Below are positions 1-8,553 of a stretch of 32,512 nucleotides of DNA, in pieces. The position numbers were made by a program, and so were the translations under genes. Origin of the DNA: Chitinispirillia bacterium (GTDB taxonomy: Bacteria > Fibrobacterota > Chitinivibrionia > Chitinivibrionales > Chitinispirillaceae); the NCBI GenBank assembly GCA_009784115.1, contig WRCH01000015.1, positions 1-32,512 on the forward strand. Direction: 5' to 3'. Position 1 is the stretch's first letter. Each line of letters opens with the position of its first letter. The notes under the pieces are model-generated. The model was not told where the DNA came from. It saw only the letters and a program-made list of their open reading frames with translations, and searched no databases.

Positions 1-131
1 AAAAAAGATTTAAATAATTTTTTTTTTAAAAACCCCTTTTTCCGTTTTGGTATTATAAAAGCTTTTTTTAAAGTGGGCCGTTACAAATGGGTTAAAGGCT
101 GCGCGGCGTTGCATTTTAAAAAAAAATCCTT
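1..131. other. Homopolymer-rich window edge, no gene
   Basis: This stretch is dominated by runs of A, T and C and has no convincing coding frame. The minus-strand ORF at 10-309 crosses it but only reads the antisense of the CotH gene and the poly-C tract. The density of long single-base runs is unlike the rest of the window and may reflect poor sequence at a contig end. No clear promoter or Shine-Dalgarno site can be assigned. Confidence 0.5.
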
Positions 132-146
132 CCCCCCCCCCCCCCC
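132..146. repeat. Poly-C tract (C15) just before a start codon
   Basis: Fifteen consecutive C residues end five bases before the ATG at 152, where the ribosome binding site of the CotH gene should be. Tracts of this kind change length by slipped-strand mispairing and, in other bacteria, vary expression of surface proteins. The neighbouring inflated homopolymers mean an assembly or sequencing artefact is also possible. Confidence 0.75.
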
Positions 147-151
147 ACTTT

Positions 152-3100
152 ATGAAAGCGCTCAATTGTATCAAGTCATTGTTAATGATCTTAGTCATTA
201 CGGCGGGAGCATGGGCAAGCGGAGTTGGTAACGGAAACACGCTTTTGATTTTGCAAATAGGAGCGGCTACCGATGGTAATATTAACCGCAGTTTCGTGGA
301 ACTGTACAATAAAGGTGATGAACCGGTTGATCTGACTGGCTACTCCTTGCAATATGCCACGGGAACAAGAGAAACCGTCGCCGCGAACCGGCCCAACGCC
401 AATACAGAAGACGGCCCGTGGCAAAAAATAGATATTAATGGAACAATCCTGCCCAAACACTCTTTTCTGATTCTCGGTGAAGCGCAAACAACTGCGGCTG
501 CCGACAGTCCGCCGGCTTTGGCATTTCAAAATGATTATGGGGATATGAACCTAACCGGCTTCAATTTAAGTAATCGATCAATTAAAGTCGCGCTCATGAG
601 TAATACCGTTTTGCTTGATATGACAAATCCATTTGATATTGACGGTCAAGGCACAAAAGCGGATGGTTATGTTGATATGATAGGAGTGATGAACACTATC
701 GGTGAAGACCGGATAAATGGATTTGAAACTGCGGCGGGACCGACTTTCTCAAAGCAGGTAGGAGTCCGCCGTAAGAATTTGGAAGATACTGATAACAATT
801 CCGTTGACTTTGGAACAATCAGGTTTTCTGATTTTGTAACAAAAAGCGGCGGCTTAATAACGGCGTATTCAAAAGAATATGAGATGTACAGACCCAAAAG
901 CCTCGCTCATGGCGCATGGGATCCATTTCTAAAAGAAGACGACGACCCAATAGTAACAGACCCGATATTAGCGGGAACCGCAGATGAACTCGCGGGCAAA
1001 CTGCTTATCATGCAAGCCTATGGCTCCTCAAACGATGCTGCCGGAGCGAGTCACTCCTTTGTAGAACTATACAATAATACTGACAATGTGATAAATTTAA
1101 GCGGTATAACTTTGTTTTACGCCGATGGAATCAGAGGGCTTCCCGCAAGAGAAGCAGGAATAGACAGCGATTGGAGAGCAATTCCATTGAGCGGAACAAT
1201 CCCCGCCAAAACGTCATTCCTTGTATTAGGTCCTCGACAAAACACAACCGGACGTCTGCAAATTATTAACAATTCCGGCGATATCAACGAACCCGGTTTT
1301 ACATTGAGCAACAGAGCATTTAAAGTCGCTCTTATCCGCAACAAAAATGAAGATTTAACCGTGCAAAACCCGTTTACAATGGATGGTGGCATTGGCGAAA
1401 TTGCTGACGGCTACATTGATATGATAGGCTCCGCAAATGACCTTGCTCACGCTACCAACCCAGACAACATTTTTGGTTTTGAAACATCACCCGCAAGAAA
1501 TTCCGCCTCGGCAGCCGTTCGCCGAAGCTCACTTGTTGACAACGATGATAACAGTACGGACTTTGCAAGTATTGATTATAGGGTGTGGACAGAAAGTAAT
1601 CAAGACAGAACTACAAACGAGCAGTTGGAAATATTCAGGCCGAAAAATATTGCGTTTGGCCCTTGGAATCCCGAAACCGGAGAACAATACGATCCGGGCG
1701 ACGATGGTGTAATCGCGCAGGCAATCACGAGTTTTAAGTTTGCAAATAAAAGTATTGGATGGGGGGATGATGGGTATTGGGAAGGCGTTATTGATGATGA
1801 CGCAAAAACCATTACTTTTACCACGCAGAGGTGGATTGACAATATAGACAAACTCGCTGCGGTTTTTGAGCTTGACGAAAACGGTACGGCGAGGGTGGGC
1901 GCAAGGCCGCAATGGAGCGGGATTACGCAGAATGATTTCCGCAGGGAGGTTGTTTATACTGTTGGTGATAATCAATATACGGTGAAATTTGTGTCGCCGC
2001 AGGCTACGGGGTTGCCGGTGATTAAAATTGGTGTTGATAGAGCAGTTGGCAGTATTCCTCACAGTTCTACAAATACTTGGGCAAATATGCCTTCTTTCGT
2101 TTTATCTGACCCTAACAATTCGGTAAATGATATTTTAAGGATGGGGTTGCTGTTAGACGACAGAATCAGAGGACGTGGAAATACTACTTGGTCATACGCT
2201 AAAAAACCGTATAGAATAAGATTTCGTGAAGATATGTCATTGTTTGGACTGAACGCGCGCGAAAATTGGATTTTGTTAGCGGAATATCAAGACCCGACTT
2301 TTCTCATGAACGCAACGGCATTTGAACTCGGTAGAAATGTTTTTGATTATCAGCCATTTACTAACACATATCAGCATGTCCATTTGTATATGAATGGAGA
2401 ATATTGGGGAGTTTACGGCTTGACAGAACATCGACAAGCCGACCCGAAAGGTGTTGGCGCTCCCGGAAGAGCAAAAGTTGATTTGAATAATGGCGGTTGG
2501 TTTGTCGAGTTAGATTCGTATTTTGATACAAGAGCCGGCAGCGGCGATCCGGGTTTTAGAACGACTGATTACAATCTTCCGATTTTAATAAAAGCTCCCA
2601 ATTTTCCTGAGTTTCCCAACAACGGTGTAATACCTACCAATGTAGATAACTTTGTAAGAAACGAGTGGAACGAATTAACCGCTTTAATGGCATCGGCGAA
2701 TTTTCCGGAAAACGGGTATCGGGACTTGATAGATATGAATACTTTTGTCGATTTTTTAATGGCAAATGAAATAGTAAGAAATGGCGAGCTTGGACACCCC
2801 AAAAGTGTATTTGCCTACAGAGAAAGTAGCAACGAAAAAATCAGTATGGGAATGTTGTGGGATTTTGATTGGGCGTTTAATTACGCTGGTTCAGGTCATA
2901 GATATTTTGGAAGTGGTAGCGGCAGTGGTCGATTACTTGGAGGAGTGCATTCTTTTTTCAATCGTTTTATTGAAGACCCCATTTTTGTTGCAATGTATAA
3001 AGAGCGTTGGAACGAAAAATACGATGAAATCCTTGCTGTTTCCGAATTTATAGAAACTCTCGGCGAAACGATTAGAGATGGTGTTGCGGAAGATTCCAAA

Positions 3101-5227
3101 AGATGGAATTTTTCCGGTGGTTATAGGGCGGATTATGATATAAATCACGCCAGACAGACAGCAAATATGAAAAATTGGTGGAACAATAGAGCTATTTGGC
3201 TAAACACCGAACTAAACAAAGTCGACATCCTCCCTGCCAGCAGAAATTTCGGAACCGTAACCTTTAACAACGACTATTCCGACATCACCCCGCAAACCTT
3301 CACTCTCGTATCTTACGGTGAGATGACAAACCTATCATCAACATTCCAAAAAGGCGCATCATCCGCATTTGAAATTATAGACATCTTGACTCAAAACCCT
3401 ACCGGCAAAGGCGGCTATTTGGCGACAATCGGCATCCGCCCCAAAAACTCACTCTCCGCCGGCACGCACACTGACGTACTTGTTCTGAGCGGGACTAATC
3501 AAGGCAACCCATTCACGCATAACATCCCGCTGACTTTTGTTGTAAACAAGGCAACAAGAGAATTTGTTGCTTTACAACCAATAAACGAAACATATTCGCC
3601 TACGCTTACGCTCGGAAGTTTTACTTTGCCGGATGGGTATAGGTGGGGAGCCGGAGTAGTAACAAGCGTCACGTTAAATGCGGGCTCCGGACAAACATTT
3701 TCGGTGGTATACTTTTGTGAAGAAGGTAATTATAACGATGCTGCAGGAACAATCACGGTCAATGTTGCCAAGGCTGACCCTGCCTACACGACTCTCGCAA
3801 ATTTGACTGCCACCTACGGCGACTTGCTGTCAAGCGTAACATTGCCAAATGGCTATATGTGGGAGGGTGATGAAACCGGAACAGTAGGCAGTGTTGGAAC
3901 AAGAACGCATAGAGTGACTTTTACTCCTGCCGATACTGATAATTATAATGTCATTACTGGTATAAGTGTGACGATAGAGGTATCAAAAGCGAATCCGTCC
4001 TACACAATGCCCACGGGTTTGACAGCTATCTACGGCGCGGCGCTTTCGAGCGTAACATTGCCGAGCGGCTGGTCATGGAAAAGCACGGGGACAGTAGGCA
4101 ACGCCGGAACACGGACGCATTCGGCCATATTTACTCCTGCAGATGAGAGCAATTACAATGTTATGACCGATATCAACGTAGCTGTGACAGTGTCAAAAGC
4201 TGATCCGGTCTACACAGTCCCCGATGGTCTGACGGCAGCTTACGGAGAGCGTTTGTCAAGCATAACTCTGCCAGCGGGCTGGTCGTGGGAGAGTATCGGC
4301 AGGCCGGTAGGCAATGCAGGAACGCAAACGCATCGTGCGGTATTTACTCCTGTTGACATAGTCAATTACAATATTGTAACAGGCGTAAATGTGTCGTTGA
4401 CTGTCGCTAAAGTAAATCCATCTTACACAGCGCCCACAAGCTTAACGGCTATTTACGGCGCGGCGCTTTCAAGCGTAACATTGCCAACAGGTTGGTCATG
4501 GGAAAATACTGGAACCGTTGGTAACGCAGGAACTCAGACTCATAAGGCGGTATTTACTCCTGTTGATATTGTCAATTATAATGTGATGACAGATATCAAC
4601 TTGACCATAGCGGTATCAAGAGCAATCCCGCCCTACACTGTTCCTGATGACCTTACGGCTATTTTTGGTCAAACACTTGCGGATGTAGAATTGCCAACAG
4701 GTTGGTCGTGGGATGGAGAGAAAACCGGAACGGTTGGCAATGTTGGAACAAGGACGCACAGGGCGACATTTACACCGGTTGATACGGTCAACTATAATAT
4801 TATGACAGGTATCAATGTGACAATAACAATTGAGCGTGTTGTTGCGGCGGTATTATCGCCTGATCGTGTTATTCCCAACCCACAACCCAACAAAGAGGAA
4901 AAATTACCGTCCTTGGTGTCCTTTGAGTCCTTATTTACCGCAGGCCCGAATCCGGCAGACAGGCAATCGGGTATGGTAAATTTCTTTTGGCAGGGCAAGA
5001 GGATAGAGAGCACAGCGCTTACGGTTTTTGATGCTTCGGGTAATGTTGTCAACAGAATAAAAACCAAGGACACAAAGGACGGCAATAGCCGCCGGATTGT
5101 CGGCACATGGGACTTGAAAGACACAAAAGGCCGTCTTGTATCAGAGGGTACGTATTTGGTAAGAGGTATTATCGTTACATTTGACGGTAAAAAAGAGAGG
5201 ATATCGCTGATGATCGGCGTCAAATAA
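152..5227 (+). CDS. Secreted CotH-family surface protein with two lamin-tail domains and Ig-like repeats
   Basis: A 1691-aa exported multidomain protein. The N-terminus is a signal peptide (basic start, hydrophobic run, cleavage near AWASG, about residue 24). Two lamin-tail-like domains follow (about 30-170 and 280-450; FVELYNKG and FVELYNNT). Residues about 519-625 form a small beta domain (ITSFKFAN start), then a CotH kinase-like domain lies at about 640-1000, with KKPYRIRF, LYMNGEYWGVYGLTEH and WDFDWAF (D904/D906), matching the acidic metal-binding motif of CotH atypical kinases. Residues 1025-1135 resemble a choice-of-anchor Ig-like domain. Five tandem repeats of about 71 aa follow (1211-1565). 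The end (about 1590-1691) is FlgD-like/sorting-type (GPNPADRQ; VFDASGNVV; EGTYLVRG), so surface attachment or type IX-like secretion is possible but unproven. The substrate is unknown. No Shine-Dalgarno site is seen; a C15 tract occupies that position. Confidence 0.85.
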   Translation: MKALNCIKSLLMILVITAGAWASGVGNGNTLLILQIGAATDGNINRSFVELYNKGDEPVDLTGYSLQYATGTRETVAANRPNANTEDGPWQKIDINGTILPKHSFLILGEAQTTAAADSPPALAFQNDYGDMNLTGFNLSNRSIKVALMSNTVLLDMTNPFDIDGQGTKADGYVDMIGVMNTIGEDRINGFETAAGPTFSKQVGVRRKNLEDTDNNSVDFGTIRFSDFVTKSGGLITAYSKEYEMYRPKSLAHGAWDPFLKEDDDPIVTDPILAGTADELAGKLLIMQAYGSSNDAAGASHSFVELYNNTDNVINLSGITLFYADGIRGLPAREAGIDSDWRAIPLSGTIPAKTSFLVLGPRQNTTGRLQIINNSGDINEPGFTLSNRAFKVALIRNKNEDLTVQNPFTMDGGIGEIADGYIDMIGSANDLAHATNPDNIFGFETSPARNSASAAVRRSSLVDNDDNSTDFASIDYRVWTESNQDRTTNEQLEIFRPKNIAFGPWNPETGEQYDPGDDGVIAQAITSFKFANKSIGWGDDGYWEGVIDDDAKTITFTTQRWIDNIDKLAAVFELDENGTARVGARPQWSGITQNDFRREVVYTVGDNQYTVKFVSPQATGLPVIKIGVDRAVGSIPHSSTNTWANMPSFVLSDPNNSVNDILRMGLLLDDRIRGRGNTTWSYAKKPYRIRFREDMSLFGLNARENWILLAEYQDPTFLMNATAFELGRNVFDYQPFTNTYQHVHLYMNGEYWGVYGLTEHRQADPKGVGAPGRAKVDLNNGGWFVELDSYFDTRAGSGDPGFRTTDYNLPILIKAPNFPEFPNNGVIPTNVDNFVRNEWNELTALMASANFPENGYRDLIDMNTFVDFLMANEIVRNGELGHPKSVFAYRESSNEKISMGMLWDFDWAFNYAGSGHRYFGSGSGSGRLLGGVHSFFNRFIEDPIFVAMYKERWNEKYDEILAVSEFIETLGETIRDGVAEDSKRWNFSGGYRADYDINHARQTANMKNWWNNRAIWLNTELNKVDILPASRNFGTVTFNNDYSDITPQTFTLVSYGEMTNLSSTFQKGASSAFEIIDILTQNPTGKGGYLATIGIRPKNSLSAGTHTDVLVLSGTNQGNPFTHNIPLTFVVNKATREFVALQPINETYSPTLTLGSFTLPDGYRWGAGVVTSVTLNAGSGQTFSVVYFCEEGNYNDAAGTITVNVAKADPAYTTLANLTATYGDLLSSVTLPNGYMWEGDETGTVGSVGTRTHRVTFTPADTDNYNVITGISVTIEVSKANPSYTMPTGLTAIYGAALSSVTLPSGWSWKSTGTVGNAGTRTHSAIFTPADESNYNVMTDINVAVTVSKADPVYTVPDGLTAAYGERLSSITLPAGWSWESIGRPVGNAGTQTHRAVFTPVDIVNYNIVTGVNVSLTVAKVNPSYTAPTSLTAIYGAALSSVTLPTGWSWENTGTVGNAGTQTHKAVFTPVDIVNYNVMTDINLTIAVSRAIPPYTVPDDLTAIFGQTLADVELPTGWSWDGEKTGTVGNVGTRTHRATFTPVDTVNYNIMTGINVTITIERVVAAVLSPDRVIPNPQPNKEEKLPSLVSFESLFTAGPNPADRQSGMVNFFWQGKRIESTALTVFDASGNVVNRIKTKDTKDGNSRRIVGTWDLKDTKGRLVSEGTYLVRGIIVTFDGKKERISLMIGVK
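3782..4841 (+). repeat. Five tandem ~71-codon Ig-like repeats inside the CotH gene
   Basis: Five in-frame units carry the pattern YTxPxxLTAxYG, LPxGWSW, GTVGNAGT, FTPxDxxNYN. A degenerate half-match precedes them (YSPTLTLGSFTLPDGYRW). Units 2 and 4 share long near-identical DNA around ACGGCGCGGCGCTTTC, while units 3 and 4 share the FTPVDIVNYN segment. This is a mosaic pattern expected from recombination between units. Similar repeats occur in bacterial surface proteins as spacers or adhesive stalks. Confidence 0.85.
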
Positions 5228-5347
5228 GGTCAATTGCGCATAGTTCATATCGTTTTAACAGGCGAATTCTTTATTATTGTTTTATATGACGCGATTATAT
5301 ATATTGTACTAAAGCAGCACCTTAAAATTGTAAAATTGGATATGATC

Positions 5348-5539
5348 ATGAGTGAAAAATATGATTTAGATGAGTTGCTGGAAAATCCCGGCAAACCGCT
5401 TACAGATGAACAGTTTAAAAACTGGCGCAACTATATGGCCCTAACCAACGATGATAAATCAGCGAGCGAAGTTGATATTAGTGACAGGGTCGCTGAACTT
5501 TGTGAAGAGATGGACAGGAGAGGAACTTATTGCTGGTAA
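5348..5539 (+). CDS. Small hypothetical acidic protein (63 aa)
   Basis: I do not recognise this family. The ORF track begins at a TTG at 5234, but the sensible starts are the ATGs at 5342 or 5348. The later one gives MSEKYDLDELLENPGK, with a weak GGA about ten bases upstream. The protein is rich in Asp/Glu, probably helical, and ends RRGTYCW at a TAA (5537-5539). A second 42-codon ORF restarts six bases later in the same frame, so this may be the front half of a gene broken by a nonsense mutation. The GH57 gene lies downstream. Confidence 0.4.
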   Translation: MSEKYDLDELLENPGKPLTDEQFKNWRNYMALTNDDKSASEVDISDRVAELCEEMDRRGTYCW

Positions 5540-5545
5540 ATTCTT

Positions 5546-5674
5546 ATGGTGGAATTCAACTCTGAGAAATGGATTCCCCAATTTGAAAAAATCGCAAGAA
5601 AGTTTTACGATCTTTCCGATAAGAAATTTGTTTCGTTTAATGAAAACTCGATAAAATTAATAAAAAAAGAGTAA
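5546..5674 (+). CDS. Very small ORF (42 aa), possibly the back half of a broken gene
   Basis: This ORF is too short for the ORF track. It starts at ATG 5546, in the same frame as the preceding 63-aa ORF and six bases past its stop, and runs to TAA at 5672-5674. The peptide is basic and amphipathic (MVEFNSEKWIPQFEKIARKF). No clear ribosome binding site is present. It could be a separate mini-gene, the tail of a gene interrupted by TAA at 5537, or non-coding. The function is unknown. Confidence 0.25.
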   Translation: MVEFNSEKWIPQFEKIARKFYDLSDKKFVSFNENSIKLIKKE

Positions 5675-5849
5675 TCAAAAACATTCCTTGATATATAACT
5701 CCTCCTTTTGTTTCAATAAAGAAGATAAAACCATTGTGCATCTTTACCGTACCATTAGCTATTTTATTAAGATACCGGTAGTTTAATCGGTAAATTCACA
5801 GATACATCATGCGTAATGATAATCACAGTTTAAAAGGATCACGGTTAAA

Positions 5850-6095
5850 ATGAGCATAAGATGGTTAAGAAATGTGCTTATTGAAGGTGAAAAGAGCACG
5901 ATTGAGATTCAAATAGGGGACAGGCGCATTGGTGACAAATGCTACACCCGTATAAATGAAGATACAGAAGTGTGGTTTGAGAATATATATAATACCCGAG
6001 GCGATATTATCGCTCAGGGTATTGACATACTTAAAAAACGGCTTGCAAACAAAAACATAACTACTCCCGATGGAAATCCCTATGACTGGCAATAA
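5850..6095 (+). CDS. Hypothetical protein (81 aa) overlapping the GH57 start
   Basis: I do not recognise the family. The ATG at 5850 has a reasonable Shine-Dalgarno (AAAGGA about nine to ten bases upstream). The protein (MSIRWLRNVLIEGEKSTIEI start) is mixed alpha/beta with no signal peptide or membrane span. Its stop lies 26 bases inside the next ORF when that is read from 6070 (14 bases if from 6082), suggesting translational coupling to the GH57 gene. The 175 bases before it hold only AT-rich sequence. Confidence 0.5.
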   Translation: MSIRWLRNVLIEGEKSTIEIQIGDRRIGDKCYTRINEDTEVWFENIYNTRGDIIAQGIDILKKRLANKNITTPDGNPYDWQ

Positions 6096-8535
6096 ATTTT
6101 TAGTTGTTCACGGACATTTTTATCAGCCGCCAAGAGAGAACCCCTGGCTTGACATTATCGAAGAACAGCCCTCCGCGGCTCCTTTTCACGACTGGAATGA
6201 GCGTATTTATGACGAGTGTTACCGGCCTAACGCTTACTCGCGGCTTCTTGACTCAAATGGGATGATTGTCGGCATTCACAATAACTATAACGATATGAGC
6301 TTTAATATCGGGCCAACGCTTTTTTCATGGCTTGAACGGTATCATCCCGTTACCGCGCGTAAAATTATAGGAGCGGATAAAGAGAGCGCGGCGAAATTTA
6401 ACGGCCACGGAAACGCCGTTGCGCAGGTGTATAACCACATCATAATGCCGCTTTCCTCAAAGCGCGATCAGCTCACGCAGATCCGCTGGTCGAAGTATTT
6501 TTTTAAGAAAAGATACGGCCGCAACCCCCAGGGTATGTGGCTTGGTGAAACCGCCATTAATATGGTGACGGTAGAGTGTCTCATAGAAGAGAATATAGGA
6601 TATGTGATTCTTTCCCCCAATCAGGCTGAAAGTTTCCGCGGTCTTGACGGCGGTGACTGGATACATAATGATCAGCAAAGGATTGACACGCGCAGACCCT
6701 ACAGGATATTTCCCCGCACTCAGTCAGGCGAAAAATTAGAGGGGTATCTTGACGTTTTCTTTTTTGACGAGGGGTTGTCCAAGGAGATAAGTTTTAATGA
6801 TATCCTCACAGACTCGCGCATACTTGGCAATAGGATAAATGATTGCTATGACAGGCACAGCGGCGCAAATCAATTAGTTACCATTGCCACAGACGGGGAG
6901 ACATTCGGTCACCACAAGGCGTACGGTGATATGTGCCTTGCGTTCTTTTTTAAAAACATAGCTAAAGAGCTTTCCATCACGCCTGTAAATTTTGGTTATT
7001 ATTTGTCAATAAATCCGCCTCAGTATGAGGTAACTTTGAGGAATGCTTTCGGCGAGGGGACAGCTTGGAGCTGCGCGCATGGAGTTGGCCGTTGGGCGCG
7101 GGACTGCGGGTGCAGTACAGGCGGCGAGGCGGGGTGGAATCAGGCTTGGCGCGGGCCTTTAAGAAACGCTCTTAATGAGTTACAGGCGCAGATTGATTCT
7201 CATTATGAAGCGCGGCTTGCGACAATTTTTGATGACCCGTGGGCAATGCGCGACAAGTATATAGGTATTATGAATGAGTCATCTTTGTCAAAAACAGCGG
7301 AGTTTTTTAAAAGCCATGCCTCAAAGGTTACTTTTAAAGATGAGCTCACAGCAGAAATACGGCGTCTTCTTGAAGCGCAGAAATTTATGTTATTTTCGTA
7401 TACATCCTGCGCGTGGTTTTTTAATGATATAAGCGGAATAGAAACGGTTCAAAATCTTGCCTATGCCTGCCGCGCACTGCAGTTAGGGCTGCCGCAAGTC
7501 GGACGTCAGGCCGCGCTTTTTCAGTTTTTGGAACAGCTCTCTAAAGCAAAGAGCAATTTGAAAGATGTGACGGGGCGCACTCTTTTTGAGAAAGAGATTC
7601 TGCCGTTTTTTCATCATAAGCGGCTTCTCGCTTTTACCGCCGCGGCACAGCAGATTTTGGCTATCAAAAAATACTCTTCGTATGAAAAAACAGTTTACAA
7701 TCTTGAACTTAAATCAGTGATGTCTCAAAAGGTCGGCCGCATGAATTATGATGCGGTGGATGTACATACCGAAAGCGGCATTACCGGTGAGAACAGCAAC
7801 TGGTCGGTACTTATCGCTCACAGTCCCGAAACGGAACTCAGAGGCTGGGTTGTAAACGCCAAGGCGCTTAAAGTTACCGCAAGTACTAAGCCTGACGCGT
7901 GGATCTCTCATCCTGATGTAAAGCAGTTTACGTTAGGCGATCTCTTCTACAGCTCACGCCACGATCTCTCCGAATATTTTCAAGACCGCATGGCAAAGGA
8001 TACCGATAAAAGATTTCAAGGGTGGATGGAGCATAATGAGCAGAATCTTAATGTTCTCACCCGTCTTAACTATCCGCTCCCTGCCTATTGCAGCACCCCG
8101 GTAGCGTATGTGCTTCAGAACCGCTGGAACACTCAGATACATAACCTTAGAAAATGGGGTAATGAGGATGAGGTGTTTGCGGATCTTCAGGAGGTAGACT
8201 CTCTTGAAAAACTATATGGGATGAAGATTGACAAAAAGCAGAGCGCTCTAACGATTCAGAATCTTATCATAAGAGGTCTTGAAATGCTTCAGCAGGAGCC
8301 GTCTGTCGGCATATGCGGCAGGCTGCGTTCGCTTCTTAACTTTGTGGATAAGTTTTCCATACCTGTTTCCAAAAGTAAACTTGAGGATATTTTTCATCCG
8401 GTTTACGACGGGCCGCTTAAAACCCTTTACGGCGAATACATCGAGGGGGGTAAAAGCGGAAATAAGGAGCTGCTTGAGCATTTGATCGGTTTTGCGCGAA
8501 GAATGAATTTTAATACGGACAGGTACACGATTTAA
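6070..8535 (+). CDS. Glycoside hydrolase family 57 protein (DUF3536-type)
   Basis: An 821-aa cytoplasmic glycosidase of the GH57 fold, a family acting with retention on alpha-glucans (amylase, glucanotransferase, branching enzyme). The first conserved block is LVVHGHFYQPPRENPW (about 9-24). The nucleophile motif is GMWLGETAINMVTVE with E160, and the second acidic residue lies in ATDGETFGHH (D275). The long C-terminal half resembles the DUF3536 extension seen in about 800-aa relatives. There is no signal peptide, so the natural substrate is probably intracellular glycogen or another alpha-glucan (inference). ATG 6082 is an alternative start giving MTGNKFLVVHG; neither has a strong ribosome binding site. 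The gene converges on the ligase gene with a 7-bp gap. Confidence 0.85.
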   Translation: MEIPMTGNKFLVVHGHFYQPPRENPWLDIIEEQPSAAPFHDWNERIYDECYRPNAYSRLLDSNGMIVGIHNNYNDMSFNIGPTLFSWLERYHPVTARKIIGADKESAAKFNGHGNAVAQVYNHIIMPLSSKRDQLTQIRWSKYFFKKRYGRNPQGMWLGETAINMVTVECLIEENIGYVILSPNQAESFRGLDGGDWIHNDQQRIDTRRPYRIFPRTQSGEKLEGYLDVFFFDEGLSKEISFNDILTDSRILGNRINDCYDRHSGANQLVTIATDGETFGHHKAYGDMCLAFFFKNIAKELSITPVNFGYYLSINPPQYEVTLRNAFGEGTAWSCAHGVGRWARDCGCSTGGEAGWNQAWRGPLRNALNELQAQIDSHYEARLATIFDDPWAMRDKYIGIMNESSLSKTAEFFKSHASKVTFKDELTAEIRRLLEAQKFMLFSYTSCAWFFNDISGIETVQNLAYACRALQLGLPQVGRQAALFQFLEQLSKAKSNLKDVTGRTLFEKEILPFFHHKRLLAFTAAAQQILAIKKYSSYEKTVYNLELKSVMSQKVGRMNYDAVDVHTESGITGENSNWSVLIAHSPETELRGWVVNAKALKVTASTKPDAWISHPDVKQFTLGDLFYSSRHDLSEYFQDRMAKDTDKRFQGWMEHNEQNLNVLTRLNYPLPAYCSTPVAYVLQNRWNTQIHNLRKWGNEDEVFADLQEVDSLEKLYGMKIDKKQSALTIQNLIIRGLEMLQQEPSVGICGRLRSLLNFVDKFSIPVSKSKLEDIFHPVYDGPLKTLYGEYIEGGKSGNKELLEHLIGFARRMNFNTDRYTI

Positions 8536-8553
8536 AAAGCAATCACTGCTTTT
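8535..8553. terminator. Possible bidirectional terminator between convergent genes
   Basis: AAAAGCA and TGCTTTT form a seven-base-pair hairpin with a five-base loop in the seven-base gap between the convergent GH57 and ligase genes, overlapping the last codons of the latter. The A and T ends of the stem would provide short U tracts in both directions. The stem is weak, so the call is tentative. Confidence 0.35.

Noticed and set aside
10-529. Minus-strand ORFs at 10-309 and 191-529
   Set aside because: They are antisense to the signal peptide and lamin-tail region of the CotH gene; the first reads through poly-G. Neither resembles a family.
1529-2062. Minus-strand ORF of 177 aa
   Set aside because: Lies opposite the CotH gene, whose frame is continuous and domain-supported; no ribosome binding site or family resemblance.
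5451-5654. 67-aa ORF in a different frame overlapping the small acidic ORF, considered as a frameshift product
   Set aside because: Its sequence does not continue the first ORF in a recognisable way, whereas the in-frame 42-aa ORF has more protein-like composition.
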